A stretch of 64,000 nt of DNA from Burkholderiales bacterium (GTDB lineage: Bacteria > Pseudomonadota > Gammaproteobacteria > Burkholderiales > Burkholderiaceae_C), in the NCBI GenBank assembly GCA_016000195.1, contig JAECRO010000007.1, positions 1-64,000 on the forward strand, read 5' to 3'. Positions 23,746 through 31,776 of this stretch are shown here, piece by piece. Each line of letters opens with the position of its first letter. Within the stretch, counting starts at the first letter, position 1. Position numbers and translations under genes: made by a program. The notes under the pieces are model-generated. The model saw only the letters and a program-made list of their open reading frames with translations. It ran no database searches and was not told the origin of the DNA.

Positions 23746-25313
23746 TTTCTGAACAACTGGTCAACCTGTCGCGGCTGCAGTTTGCCGCCACGGCGCTGTA
23801 CCACTTTCTTTTTGTGCCGCTGACCCTCGGCATGGTCTGGATGCTGGTCATCATGGAAAGTGTCTATGTGATGACGGGCAACGTCGTCTGGAAAGACATG
23901 ACGCGCTTTTGGGGCAAGCTGTTCGGCATCAACTTTGCGCTGGGCGTGACCACCGGCATCACGCTCGAATTCCAGTTCGGCACCAACTGGGCCTACTACT
24001 CGCACTACGTGGGCGACATCTTTGGCGCGCCGCTGGCGATTGAAGGGCTGATGGCCTTCTTTCTTGAGTCCACCATGATCGGCCTGTTCTTTTTTGGCTG
24101 GGACCGCCTTTCAAAAACCCAGCACCTGATGGTCAGCACGCTGATGGCGGTCGGCACCAACCTTTCGGCGCTGTGGATTTTGATTGCCAACGGCTGGATG
24201 CAGAACCCGGTCGGCGCCGAATTCAGCTACCAGACGATGCGCATGGAAATGACCAACTTCTGGGCCGTGGTCTTCAACCCCGACGCGCAGGCCAAGTTCG
24301 TGCATACCGTCTCAGCCGGTTACGTGACTGGCGCGATGTTTGTGCTGTCGATTTCGAGCTGGTATCTGCTGAAAAAGCGCGATGTGGAATTTGCCAGGCG
24401 CAGCTTTCGCGTGGCGGCCGCCTTTGGCCTGGCCAGCGTTTGCTCGGTGATTGTGCTGGGCGACGAATCGGGCTACACCGTGGGCGAGGCGCAGCAGACC
24501 AAGATGGCTGCGCTTGAAGCCATGTGGGACACCAAGCCCGCGCCCGCGCCGCTGACGCTGGTGGCCAGCATCAACGAAGCCGAGCAAAAGAACAACTGGG
24601 AAATCGAGATTCCCTGGCTCATGGGCCTGATTGGCACGCGCTCGGTCAGCAAGGAAATTCCGGGCATTCTTGACATCAAGGCCAGGAATCGCGAGCGCAT
24701 CGTGCAGGGCATTTTGGCCGTCAACGCCCTGGAAGCGCTGCGCGCCCACCGCGATGACGCCGCCGCCAAAGAACAGTTTGAAAAACACAAGGCCGACCTG
24801 GGCTTTGGCCTGCTGCTCAAGAAATACGTGGTCGATGTGAACCAGGCCACACCCGAAATCATCGACAAGGCGATGAACGACACCGTGCCGCGCGTCACGC
24901 CAATGTTCTGGTCCTTCCGCATCATGGTCGGCCTGGGCTTTGCCATGCTGGCGCTGTTTGCCCTGACTTTCTGGAGCACGCTCAAGACCACCGTCCAGCC
25001 CCGCCCGTGGCTGTTGCGCTGGGCGCTGTGGATGCTGCCGGCGCCATGGATTTCGTGCGAGCTGGGCTGGTTTGTGGCCGAGTACGGCCGCCAGCCCTGG
25101 ACGATTTACGGCGTGCTGCCCACGCACCTGAGCGTGTCCACGCTGAGCGTGAACAGCCTGTATGGCTCGCTGGCCGGGTTTGTCGGTTTTTACACCGTGC
25201 TGCTGATGGTCGAGATGTTTTTGATGCTCAAGTTTGCGCGCATCGGTCCGGGCAGCCTGGGCACCGGCCGCTATGAGCGCGAAACGGCGCACACCACCCC
25301 GGCACACGCCTGA
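23742..25313 (+). CDS. cydA: Cytochrome bd ubiquinol oxidase subunit I
   Basis: A 523-residue catalytic subunit of the high-affinity quinol oxidase, in the inner membrane. Haem ligands are visible: the N-terminal His21 in LQFAATALYHFLFVP, a second His in AKFVHTVSAGYVTGAMF, and the Met in MFWSFRIMVGLG. A long insertion after the GRQ region (residues about 255-390) indicates the long Q-loop type of E. coli. GTG 23742 is the start, with AAGGAG 11 bases upstream at 23728; it overlaps cydP (GTGA). cydB follows after 12 bases. The enzyme supports respiration at low oxygen and under NO or sulfide. Confidence 0.97.
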   Translation: MISEQLVNLSRLQFAATALYHFLFVPLTLGMVWMLVIMESVYVMTGNVVWKDMTRFWGKLFGINFALGVTTGITLEFQFGTNWAYYSHYVGDIFGAPLAIEGLMAFFLESTMIGLFFFGWDRLSKTQHLMVSTLMAVGTNLSALWILIANGWMQNPVGAEFSYQTMRMEMTNFWAVVFNPDAQAKFVHTVSAGYVTGAMFVLSISSWYLLKKRDVEFARRSFRVAAAFGLASVCSVIVLGDESGYTVGEAQQTKMAALEAMWDTKPAPAPLTLVASINEAEQKNNWEIEIPWLMGLIGTRSVSKEIPGILDIKARNRERIVQGILAVNALEALRAHRDDAAAKEQFEKHKADLGFGLLLKKYVVDVNQATPEIIDKAMNDTVPRVTPMFWSFRIMVGLGFAMLALFALTFWSTLKTTVQPRPWLLRWALWMLPAPWISCELGWFVAEYGRQPWTIYGVLPTHLSVSTLSVNSLYGSLAGFVGFYTVLLMVEMFLMLKFARIGPGSLGTGRYERETAHTTPAHA

Positions 25314-25325
25314 AGGAGAACAAGC

Positions 25326-26462
25326 ATGCTGGACTATCCAACCCTGAAAATCATCTGGTGGCTGCTCGTGGGCGTGCTGCTGACGGGCTTTGCCATCATG
25401 GACGGCCACGACATGGGCGTGGGAACGCTGCTGCCCTTTGTCGGCCGGAGCGACCTGGAGCGCCGCGTCGTCATCAACACCGTGGGGCCGCACTGGGACG
25501 GCAACCAGGTCTGGTTCATCACGGCGGGCGGGGCTATTTTCGCGGCCTGGCCGCTGGTCTATGCCACCGCTTTCAGCGGTTTTTACTGGGCCATGCTGGC
25601 GGTACTGTGGGCGCTGTTTTTCCGGCCCGTGGGCTTTGACTACCGCAGCAAAATCCACAATGCCGCCTGGCGCAGCACCTGGGACTGGGGCCTGTTCATC
25701 GGCGGGGCCGTGCCGCCGCTGATTTTTGGCGTGGCCTTTGGCAACCTGCTGCAGGGCGTGCCCTTCGGTTTTGATGCGTACATGGTTTCCACCTACACCG
25801 GCACGTTCTGGCAGCTGCTCAACCCGTTTGCCCTGCTGGCCGGCGTGGTCAGCAGCGCCATGATCACGATGCACGGCGGCGCCTACCTGGCGCACCGCAC
25901 CGAAGGCGTGATTCAGGCGCGCGCCATCAAGGGCGCGGTGGGCGCGGCGCTGGTCATGGCGCTGGCCTTCGTGGCGGCCGGCTTCTGGCTGCAGGGCATG
26001 GACGGCTACCGCATCACCTCAGCCATCGACCCCTCGGCCCTGCCCGACCCCATGAACAAAACCGTGGTGCGCGAAGCCGGCGCCTGGATGGCCAATTACA
26101 GCCGCCAGCCGCTGCTGTGGCTGCTGCCAGCGCTGGGCGCGGGCGGCGCGCTGCTGGTCGCCGCCCTGCTGCGGGCACGCCGCACGCTGACGGCATTTGC
26201 GGCGTCGGCGCTGGCGCTGACAGGGGTGATTGGCACGGCGGGCGCCTCGATGTTTCCCTTCGTCATGCCCTCGTCCACCCTGCCCGCCGCCAGCCTGACG
26301 GTGTGGGACAGCGTTTCGAGCCACCTCACGCTGTCCATCATGTTCTGGGCCACGCTGATCTTCATTCCGCTGATCATGGTGTACACCGGCTGGGCCTACA
26401 GCGTCATGCGCGGCAAGGTCACGGCGGCCTATATTCAGGAAAACGACCATGCCGCTTATTGA
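25326..26462 (+). CDS. cydB: Cytochrome bd ubiquinol oxidase subunit II
   Basis: A 378-residue partner of CydA with about eight transmembrane helices. The N-terminus LKIIWWLLVGVLLTGFAIMDGHDMGVGTLLPF contains the conserved DGxDxGVG motif. VGPHWDGNQVWFITAGGAIFAAWP and PFVMPSSTLPAASLTVWDSVSSHLTL are also conserved in the family. Ribosome site AAGGAG precedes ATG 25326. A 67-base gap separates it from cydX. Confidence 0.97.
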   Translation: MLDYPTLKIIWWLLVGVLLTGFAIMDGHDMGVGTLLPFVGRSDLERRVVINTVGPHWDGNQVWFITAGGAIFAAWPLVYATAFSGFYWAMLAVLWALFFRPVGFDYRSKIHNAAWRSTWDWGLFIGGAVPPLIFGVAFGNLLQGVPFGFDAYMVSTYTGTFWQLLNPFALLAGVVSSAMITMHGGAYLAHRTEGVIQARAIKGAVGAALVMALAFVAAGFWLQGMDGYRITSAIDPSALPDPMNKTVVREAGAWMANYSRQPLLWLLPALGAGGALLVAALLRARRTLTAFAASALALTGVIGTAGASMFPFVMPSSTLPAASLTVWDSVSSHLTLSIMFWATLIFIPLIMVYTGWAYSVMRGKVTAAYIQENDHAAY

Positions 26463-26529
26463 GCTTTCTGAGCTTATTGAGCTTTCAGCCGCTGGCAGCC
26501 TGTCAACCCTCATTGAAAAGGAACGCATC

Positions 26530-26649
26530 ATGTGGTATTTCGCCTGGATACTGGGGGTCGGCTTTGCGGTGCTGCTGGCTATTTTGAACGCCATATGGGG
26601 CGAGAACGAGGAAGCCCGCGCCCAGGCCCGCAAGACGGGCATCCGGTAA
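26530..26649 (+). CDS. cydX: Cytochrome bd oxidase subunit CydX
   Basis: A 39-residue single-helix subunit needed for stability of the bd oxidase. MWYFAWILGVGFAVLLAILNAIWGENEEA is the standard CydX signature (WYFxWxLG...NAxWxE). ATG 26530, preceded by AAAAGGAACG. Its TAA shares one base with the next ATG (TAATG). Confidence 0.95.
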   Translation: MWYFAWILGVGFAVLLAILNAIWGENEEARAQARKTGIR

Positions 26650-26987
26650 TGCCGGACACGCCCGTGGCGCCTGCCAGCGGCGCGGATGACAGCGGTGATG
26701 ATGCCCGCGCCATGCCGGGCAGCGCCGCCATTCATCGGCCCTGCCTTCTGCTGGCCATCAGCCTCATGCTGGCGGGCAGCATTTATCCCTTGCTGTTCGC
26801 CGGGTCGGATGGCAAGGCCAGCCATGGCCTGGCGATGGCGCTGTTCTGGGCCATGAGCGCGGGCTTTGTCCGCGGCGTGGGATTTATTCCCCGCACACGC
26901 GTCTGGCGCCTGCTGTTTTCAGGCTGGTCCTGCCTGGCCGGCTTGCTGCTGGCCACCGGGCTGCGCTGGGGCGGGCCATTATTTTGA
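26649..26987 (+). CDS. YbgE-family cyd operon protein
   Basis: A 112-residue membrane protein. After a polar N-terminus there are three helices: LLLAISLMLAGSIYPLLF, GLAMALFWAMSAGFVRGVGFIPR and LLFSGWSCLAGLLLATGLRWG. The phrase SAGFVRGVGFIPR is the YbgE hallmark. Its function in the bd oxidase operon is undefined. It overlaps cydX by one base and the globin gene by four. Confidence 0.85.
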   Translation: MPDTPVAPASGADDSGDDARAMPGSAAIHRPCLLLAISLMLAGSIYPLLFAGSDGKASHGLAMALFWAMSAGFVRGVGFIPRTRVWRLLFSGWSCLAGLLLATGLRWGGPLF

Positions 26988-27529
26988 AAGAAAGAAACCT
27001 CTTGACCACCGACACAAACCCCATCACGCCCGCTCGCGTGACCGCCTACGAAACCCTGGGTGGCGCCCCTGGCGTGCGGCAACTGGTCAGCCGTTTTTAC
27101 GCGCTGATGGATGAATTGCCCGAAGCCTATGCCGTGCGCTGCCTGCACCCCGAAAGCCTGCAGGGCAGCGCGCAGAGCCTGTTTGAATTTCTCTCGGGCT
27201 GGCTGGGCGGGCCGCCGCTGTACAGCGAGAAAAAAGGCCATCCCCGCCTGCGCATGCGCCACAGCCCGTATGCCATCGGGCCACGAGTGCGCGACGAGTG
27301 GATGCTGTGCATGACGCAGGCCCTGACCGAACAGGTCGCCGACGAAGCCTTTCGCGCCCAGCTGATCCAGGCCTTTGCCCAGACCGCCCATCACCTGCTC
27401 AACACGCAGGGCGGCGGCGCGTGCCCGGCCGGCCATGCCGGACAGCACGCGCCTGCATGGGCTAGCCTGCCGGGGCGCAGCTCTGCACCTGAAACTTCTT
27501 CAACCACCCAGGATCAAGACCCACCATGA
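26984..27529 (+). CDS. Group II truncated haemoglobin (trHb2)
   Basis: A truncated globin domain spans residues about 20-140: LGGAPGVRQLVSRFYALMDELPEA, then GGPPLYSEKKGHPRLRMRHSPYAIGPRVRDEWMLCMTQAL, the trHb2 signature with proximal His in RHSPYAIG and the conserved Trp in RDEWMLCM. The C-terminal 45 residues are a disordered Pro/Ser/Thr tail. It probably binds O2 or NO and protects or feeds the bd oxidase encoded upstream. Start is TTG: 26984 overlaps ybgE, and TTG 27002 is an alternative. Confidence 0.88.
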   Translation: MKERNLLTTDTNPITPARVTAYETLGGAPGVRQLVSRFYALMDELPEAYAVRCLHPESLQGSAQSLFEFLSGWLGGPPLYSEKKGHPRLRMRHSPYAIGPRVRDEWMLCMTQALTEQVADEAFRAQLIQAFAQTAHHLLNTQGGGACPAGHAGQHAPAWASLPGRSSAPETSSTTQDQDPP

Positions 27530-28140
27530 CCTCTCCCCTGAACTTCTGGGACCAGCGCTTTGCGCAGCCCGGCTACAAATACGGCCTGGAGCCGAATGCC
27601 TTTCTGCGCGAACAGGCCGGCCGCCTGAATCCTGCCAGCCGCGTGCTGGCGCCGGGCGACGGCGAAGGCCGCAACGGCGTCTGGCTGGCCGGGCAAGGCC
27701 ACACGGTCACGGCCGTGGACGCCTCGCGCATCGGCCTGCAAAAAGCCCGGGAACTGGCCGCCAGCCGGGGCGTGGCGCTGACCACCGAGCTGGCCGACCT
27801 GACGGACTGGGCGCCCGAAGCAGCCAGCCTGGACGCCGTGGTGCTGATCTACACCCACCTGCCCGGCGCCATTCGCCAGCGCGCCCACCGCCGCCTGGCG
27901 CAGGGCCTGCGGGCTGGCGGCTGGCTGATTCTGGAAGCCTTTCACCCGGCCCAGCTGGCCCACGCCAGCGGCGGCCCCAAGGACGCCGACATGCTCTACA
28001 CACCCGAGCTGCTGGACGCTGATTTCGACGGCCTGCTGGCGCCCGTGCTGTCCTGGCACGGCGAAACCATCCTGTCCGAAGGCCCTGGCCACCAGGGCCT
28101 GGCGCATGTGACGCGCTGGCTGGGGCAGCGTTTGGCATAA
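27526..28140 (+). CDS. Class I SAM-dependent methyltransferase (TehB-like)
   Basis: A 204-residue methyltransferase. NFWDQRFAQPGYKYGLEPNAFL leads into the AdoMet loop VLAPGDGEGRNGVWLAGQGHTVTAVDAS, then DAVVLIYTHLPG and the substrate-side strand GGWLILEAFHP. It resembles TehB/thiopurine-type small-molecule methyltransferases. Its ATG overlaps the globin stop (ATGA), so it is the seventh gene of the cyd unit. Substrate unknown. Confidence 0.82.
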   Translation: MTSPLNFWDQRFAQPGYKYGLEPNAFLREQAGRLNPASRVLAPGDGEGRNGVWLAGQGHTVTAVDASRIGLQKARELAASRGVALTTELADLTDWAPEAASLDAVVLIYTHLPGAIRQRAHRRLAQGLRAGGWLILEAFHPAQLAHASGGPKDADMLYTPELLDADFDGLLAPVLSWHGETILSEGPGHQGLAHVTRWLGQRLA

Positions 28141-28193
28141 AAACAGCCCCTGGCGCATGCTGCACCTGCATAAGCAGCTATTGTTTTAATAGC
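28136..28193 (-). repeat. Dispersed ATAGCTGC repeat, copy 8, reverse orientation
   Basis: Read on the minus strand it gives GCTATTAAAACAATAGCTGC, GCAGCATGCGCCAGGGGC and a T run. It begins at the methyltransferase stop codon and may act as a terminator for the cyd unit. Confidence 0.6.
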
Positions 28194-28213
28194 AATCAGC
28201 AATCCCGTCGAAA

Positions 28214-28251
28214 CTGCCAATCGCTGCCAAATTACTGCCACAGCGCTGCCA
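28214..28251. promoter_or_regulatory. Four-fold CTGCCA array, candidate activator sites
   Basis: CTGCCA occurs at 28214, 28224, 28235 and 28246. The direct repeats are 10-11 bases apart, so all four lie on one face of the helix. They are about 105-140 bases upstream of the sigma-54 element and match the hexamer found upstream of cyd. Confidence 0.65.
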
Positions 28252-28313
28252 GCCTTGGCCTGAAATGACCGCCATTCGTCAGCATGACGGCTCAGCCGAT
28301 CCAGGCAATGGCT

Positions 28314-28326
28314 TCAATCCATTGAT
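28314..28326. promoter_or_regulatory. IHF-like site upstream of the MBL-ccoG unit
   Basis: TCAATCCATTGAT, identical to 23475-23487. On the other strand with flanking base it reads AATCAATGGATTG, a full match to WATCAANNNNTTR. Confidence 0.6.
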
Positions 28327-28355
28327 TTTCAACAGCTTTTTACCAGCACCGGGCG

Positions 28356-28372
28356 TGGCACGGTTTTTGATA
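28356..28372 (+). promoter_or_regulatory. Sigma-54 promoter of the MBL-ccoG unit
   Basis: TGGCACGGTTTTTGATA: -24 TGGCACG and -12 TTGA with the same 11-base phasing as the cyd promoter. About 80 bases of leader precede the ATG at 28451. Confidence 0.75.
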
Positions 28373-28450
28373 ACAGCATGTGCATGCCGGCCGTTTGCCT
28401 CGTCAATGCCGGAAGGCATTTCAGCCCCGCTTCCCACGAAAGAAACCCCG

Positions 28451-29119
28451 ATGTATTTCCGCATCCTGCCTGACGACGCCAGCGGCGAGATGACCTACCT
28501 GCTGGCCGACATGGACGCGCGCGAAGCGCTGCTGGTGGATCCGCGCGGGCGCGACTTGCCGGTGCTCAGCGCGCTGCTGGCCGAGCGCGAGTTGCGCCTG
28601 CGCTGGGTGCTGCGCACCCATCAGCACGACGAGCGCATGCCGCAGGAGCCGGCCTTGCTGGCAAGTCTGGGTGCCCCGGTGGTGCAGGGCCAGGCCGGGC
28701 CGGGCATCTGCCTGGCCGGCGAAGGCGATGTGCGGCCCTTCGGCAACGAACTGGTGCGGGTGCTGGCCACGCCCGGCCATACCGCCGGATGCCTGAGCTT
28801 TGCCTGGCGCGACCGTTTGTTCTGCGGCGGCCTGCTGGCCATCGACACCTGCCCGCACCAGCCCCGGCCGGCCGCGCCCGAAGCGCTTTGGGACAGCGTG
28901 AAGCAGCGCGTCTTCACCCTGCCCGACGAGACGCTGCTGTTTGCCGCCCACGAACGCCGCTCGCGCGCCGTCAGCACGGTGCTGGAGCAGCGGCGCTGGC
29001 ACCCGTTTTTTGCAGTATTGTCGCGCGACGCCTTCCTGGCGCGCGTTGCCGCCCTGCCCGGTTCAGGCGCGCCAGAGAACCCTGTGTTTCACCGCCATGC
29101 AGACATGGCAGATCGGTAA
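28451..29119 (+). CDS. Degenerate persulfide-dioxygenase-like MBL-fold protein
   Basis: A 222-residue metallo-beta-lactamase fold, closest in layout to ETHE1/persulfide dioxygenases: MTYLLAD, WVLRTHQHDERMPQ, ATPGHTAGCLSF and AAHERRSRAVSTVLEQRRWHP. The metal site is damaged. THxHxDH becomes T56-H-Q-H-D-E-R62, so the Asp and second His positions are Glu61 and Arg62. The GD of FTGDxLL becomes G126-G127. His57, His59, His110 and His167 remain. It may bind metal differently or be a non-enzymatic sensor or chaperone. Start ATG 28451 after the sigma-54 promoter; ccoG follows after 12 bases. Confidence 0.75.
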   Translation: MYFRILPDDASGEMTYLLADMDAREALLVDPRGRDLPVLSALLAERELRLRWVLRTHQHDERMPQEPALLASLGAPVVQGQAGPGICLAGEGDVRPFGNELVRVLATPGHTAGCLSFAWRDRLFCGGLLAIDTCPHQPRPAAPEALWDSVKQRVFTLPDETLLFAAHERRSRAVSTVLEQRRWHPFFAVLSRDAFLARVAALPGSGAPENPVFHRHADMADR

Positions 29120-29131
29120 AAGGAAAAGCAA

Positions 29132-30598
29132 GTGACCCCCAAGGCAACAGAAGCACGCAAAGTCATCCCCATCGCAGTCGCGCAGGGCGAAGGTCCGGCA
29201 GCGCCGCCGCCCGGCGCCGATGCGGAAATGATCTCGCTGTACGAGGCGCACAAGAAAATCTATCCGCGCAGCGTCTCGGGCCTGTTCTCGCGCTGGCGCT
29301 GGGCCATGGTGTTTTTGACCCAGCTGGTGTTCTACGGCATGCCCTGGCTGGAATGGGGCCAGCGCCAGGCGGTGCTGTTCGACCTGACGGCCCGGCGGTT
29401 CTACATCTTCAACCTGGTGCTGTACCCGCAGGACTTCATCTACCTGACCGGCATATTGGTGATTTCCGCCTTCTCGCTGTTTTTGTTCACGGCCGTGGCC
29501 GGGCGGCTGTGGTGCGGTTATGCCTGCCCGCAGACGGTCTATACCGAGATTTTCCTGTGGCTTGAAAAACTCACCGAAGGCGACCGCGCCGCACGCCTGC
29601 GCCGCGACAGCGGCCCGTGGAATATTGACAAGCTCTGGCGCAAGGCCGCCAAGCATTTCCTGTGGCTGGCTGTGGCCTTGTGGACCGGCTTTACCTTCGT
29701 CGGCTATTTCACGCCCATCCACGACCTGGGCCGCGAGTTCGTCCAGATGCGCCTGAGCTCCTGGGAAAACTTCTGGGTGTTTTTCTACGGCTTTGCCACC
29801 TACGGCAACGCCGGCTTCATGCGCGAGCAGGTCTGCAAGCACATGTGCCCGTATGCGCGTTTCCAGAGCGCCATGTTCGACAAGGACACGCTGATCGTCA
29901 CCTACGACAAGGAACGCGGCGAGCCCCGTGGCGCCCGCTCCAAAAAGGCCAGCGCGTCGGCGCTGAACCTGGGCGCGTGCGTGGACTGCAACCTGTGCGT
30001 GCAGGTCTGCCCGACCGGCATCGACATCCGCAAGGGCCTGCAGTACGAATGCATCGGCTGCGGCGCCTGCGCCGATGTGTGCGACACCATCATGGACAAG
30101 ATGGGCTATGCGCCCGGACTGGTGAAGTACTCGACCGAAAACGCCGTCAACCAGCACTGGACCAAAGCGCAGACCCTGCGCCATGTGCTGCGCCCCCGCG
30201 TGCTGATCTACATCGCGATTCTGGGCACGGTCGTCACGGCCATGGCGGTGAGCCTGGCCACGCGCCTGCCGTTCAAGGTCGATGTGGTGCGCGACCGGGG
30301 CGCGCTGGCGCGGATTGTCGAGGGCGGGCGTATCGAGAACGTGTACCGGCTGCAGTTGATGAATGCGTCCGAATCGCAGCAGAATTTCCACATTTCAGTC
30401 GAGGGTTTGCCCGGTCTGGCCGTGGCCTCGGAGCAGGACGTGGCGATTGAATCCACCCAGGCCCGCTGGGTCGCGGTGCGGGTCCAGGCCCCGTTTGAGG
30501 CCGCGCCCGCCGGCTCGCACACGATTCATTTCGAGATCACCTCGAAGGATACGGCCGGCAAGCTGCTGGAGAAATCGGTGTTTATCGTGCCCCGCTGA
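29132..30598 (+). CDS. ccoG: Cytochrome oxidase accessory protein CcoG (RdxA/FixG)
   Basis: A 488-residue membrane ferredoxin. The N-terminal helices include FSRWRWAMVFLTQLVFYGMPWLEW and LVISAFSLFLFTAVAGRLWCGYACPQTVYTE. The cluster domain has CVDCNLCVQVCPTGIDIRKG and CIGCGACADVCD, two 4Fe-4S motifs. The C-terminus is an Ig-like periplasmic domain. CcoG helps reduce copper for CuB assembly of cbb3 oxidase and normally lies beside ccoNOP. Here it is joined to a sigma-54-controlled MBL gene instead. GTG 29132 is the start (AAAAGGAAAAG upstream). Confidence 0.93.
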   Translation: MTPKATEARKVIPIAVAQGEGPAAPPPGADAEMISLYEAHKKIYPRSVSGLFSRWRWAMVFLTQLVFYGMPWLEWGQRQAVLFDLTARRFYIFNLVLYPQDFIYLTGILVISAFSLFLFTAVAGRLWCGYACPQTVYTEIFLWLEKLTEGDRAARLRRDSGPWNIDKLWRKAAKHFLWLAVALWTGFTFVGYFTPIHDLGREFVQMRLSSWENFWVFFYGFATYGNAGFMREQVCKHMCPYARFQSAMFDKDTLIVTYDKERGEPRGARSKKASASALNLGACVDCNLCVQVCPTGIDIRKGLQYECIGCGACADVCDTIMDKMGYAPGLVKYSTENAVNQHWTKAQTLRHVLRPRVLIYIAILGTVVTAMAVSLATRLPFKVDVVRDRGALARIVEGGRIENVYRLQLMNASESQQNFHISVEGLPGLAVASEQDVAIESTQARWVAVRVQAPFEAAPAGSHTIHFEITSKDTAGKLLEKSVFIVPR

Positions 30599-30649
30599 AC
30601 ACCGGAAATCCTGGACAGCCACGCCGTGAACCGTCCGCAAATGGTCGGC

Positions 30650-31651
30650 CTACGGCGCGGGGGCTTTGGTCAGGCTGGCCTTGAGCGACTTCATGTTCTC
30701 CTGCAGCGGGCCAAACGGTCCATATTTATGCTGATCTGCCGGGGCGCCATCGACATAAGGCGGAAACGGGGCATCCACCGGCTTGTTCCAGCGGGCCGGA
30801 AAGTCTCGCCCGGTATGGGCCTTGACGGGCCGTGGCTTGCTCAGCACGAAGGCGGCCACGTCATAAGCCTGTTCATCGCTCAATTGGGGCTGGCCGTGCT
30901 GCGTGCCCAGCGGCATGTTGGTTTTGATGAAAGAGGACGCAAACAGCAGGCGGCTCATGCCGGCGCCGTTGTTGAATGAATCCTTACCCCAGAGCGGCGG
31001 GAAGGTGTAGCCCGTGGCGCTGCCCGGTGCGCCGGCCCGCACGCCGGCACCTTCGGCGCCGTGGCAGCTGGCGCATTTTTCCTGATAGATTTTGCTGCCC
31101 GCCACCGTGTCGGCACGACGCTCCGGCGCCTTGAAGGGCGGCAGGCCCTGGCCATCGACCTTGCTGCCCACGGGTACGTCCCTGGACAAAAAATGCATGT
31201 AGGTAATGAAGGCTTTCATCTCCCGGCTGTCCAGTGGCAACGCCTTGCCCGCCATGCTGCGCTCCATGCAGCCATTGACACGCTCCTGCAGCGTGCTGAC
31301 CTCGTCTTCACGGGCGCGGTATTGCGGAAAAGTGGCGTGCGCGCCGACCCAGGGAATGGCGAATTTCTTGGTGGCCGAGGCTTCATGGCAGGAGGCGCAA
31401 GCCAGGTTGTTGCCGGAAAACCGCATCTTTTCATTCTTGACCTCGGGGCCGATATAGGCAAAGGTGCGGTCTGTCAGCGCCTTGCCGTACCGGGCCAGAC
31501 GGCCATACGGGTCGTCTGGCAGGCGCGACACATCGTAGGCTTCGGCTGGCCCCATGGCGACGGGTGCGGGCGCGGCTGCGGGGGCAGGCATCTGCGCATG
31601 CAGCCCTGCCGAGGCAGCAAGCAGGGCAAGGGAAATCAGGCGTGCGGTCAT
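30650..31651 (-). CDS. Dihaem c-type cytochrome, thiosulfate dehydrogenase (TsdA) family
   Basis: A 333-residue periplasmic protein: signal peptide (MTARLISLALLAASAGLHAQ), then two CASCH haem sites. The first is followed by VGAHATFPQYRAREDEVSTLQERVNGCMERSMAG, and the Cys in NGCMERS aligns with the distal Cys haem ligand of TsdA. The second is followed by PPLWGKDSFNNGAGMSR and FIKTNMPLG. TsdA interconverts thiosulfate and tetrathionate. ATG 31651 has GGAG upstream and starts the signal; ATG 31663 is less likely. It lies next to the sulfide-response block and may share its sulfur role. Confidence 0.85.
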   Translation of the reverse strand: MTARLISLALLAASAGLHAQMPAPAAAPAPVAMGPAEAYDVSRLPDDPYGRLARYGKALTDRTFAYIGPEVKNEKMRFSGNNLACASCHEASATKKFAIPWVGAHATFPQYRAREDEVSTLQERVNGCMERSMAGKALPLDSREMKAFITYMHFLSRDVPVGSKVDGQGLPPFKAPERRADTVAGSKIYQEKCASCHGAEGAGVRAGAPGSATGYTFPPLWGKDSFNNGAGMSRLLFASSFIKTNMPLGTQHGQPQLSDEQAYDVAAFVLSKPRPVKAHTGRDFPARWNKPVDAPFPPYVDGAPADQHKYGPFGPLQENMKSLKASLTKAPAP

Positions 31652-31776
31652 GTTGAACTCCATTCAGGGTGTTACAAGGAATCGCCAGCCTGAGATAACC
31701 CGCAAGTTGGCCCAGATCAAGCGAAAGGACGACGGGGATCGGTAGATTCATGCGCAGGCTTCCCGCATTCCGCTGC

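Noticed and set aside
24312-25895. 527-codon minus-strand frame opposite cydA/cydB
   Set aside because: His/Gln/Ala-rich antisense shadow of clear cyd genes with no domain.
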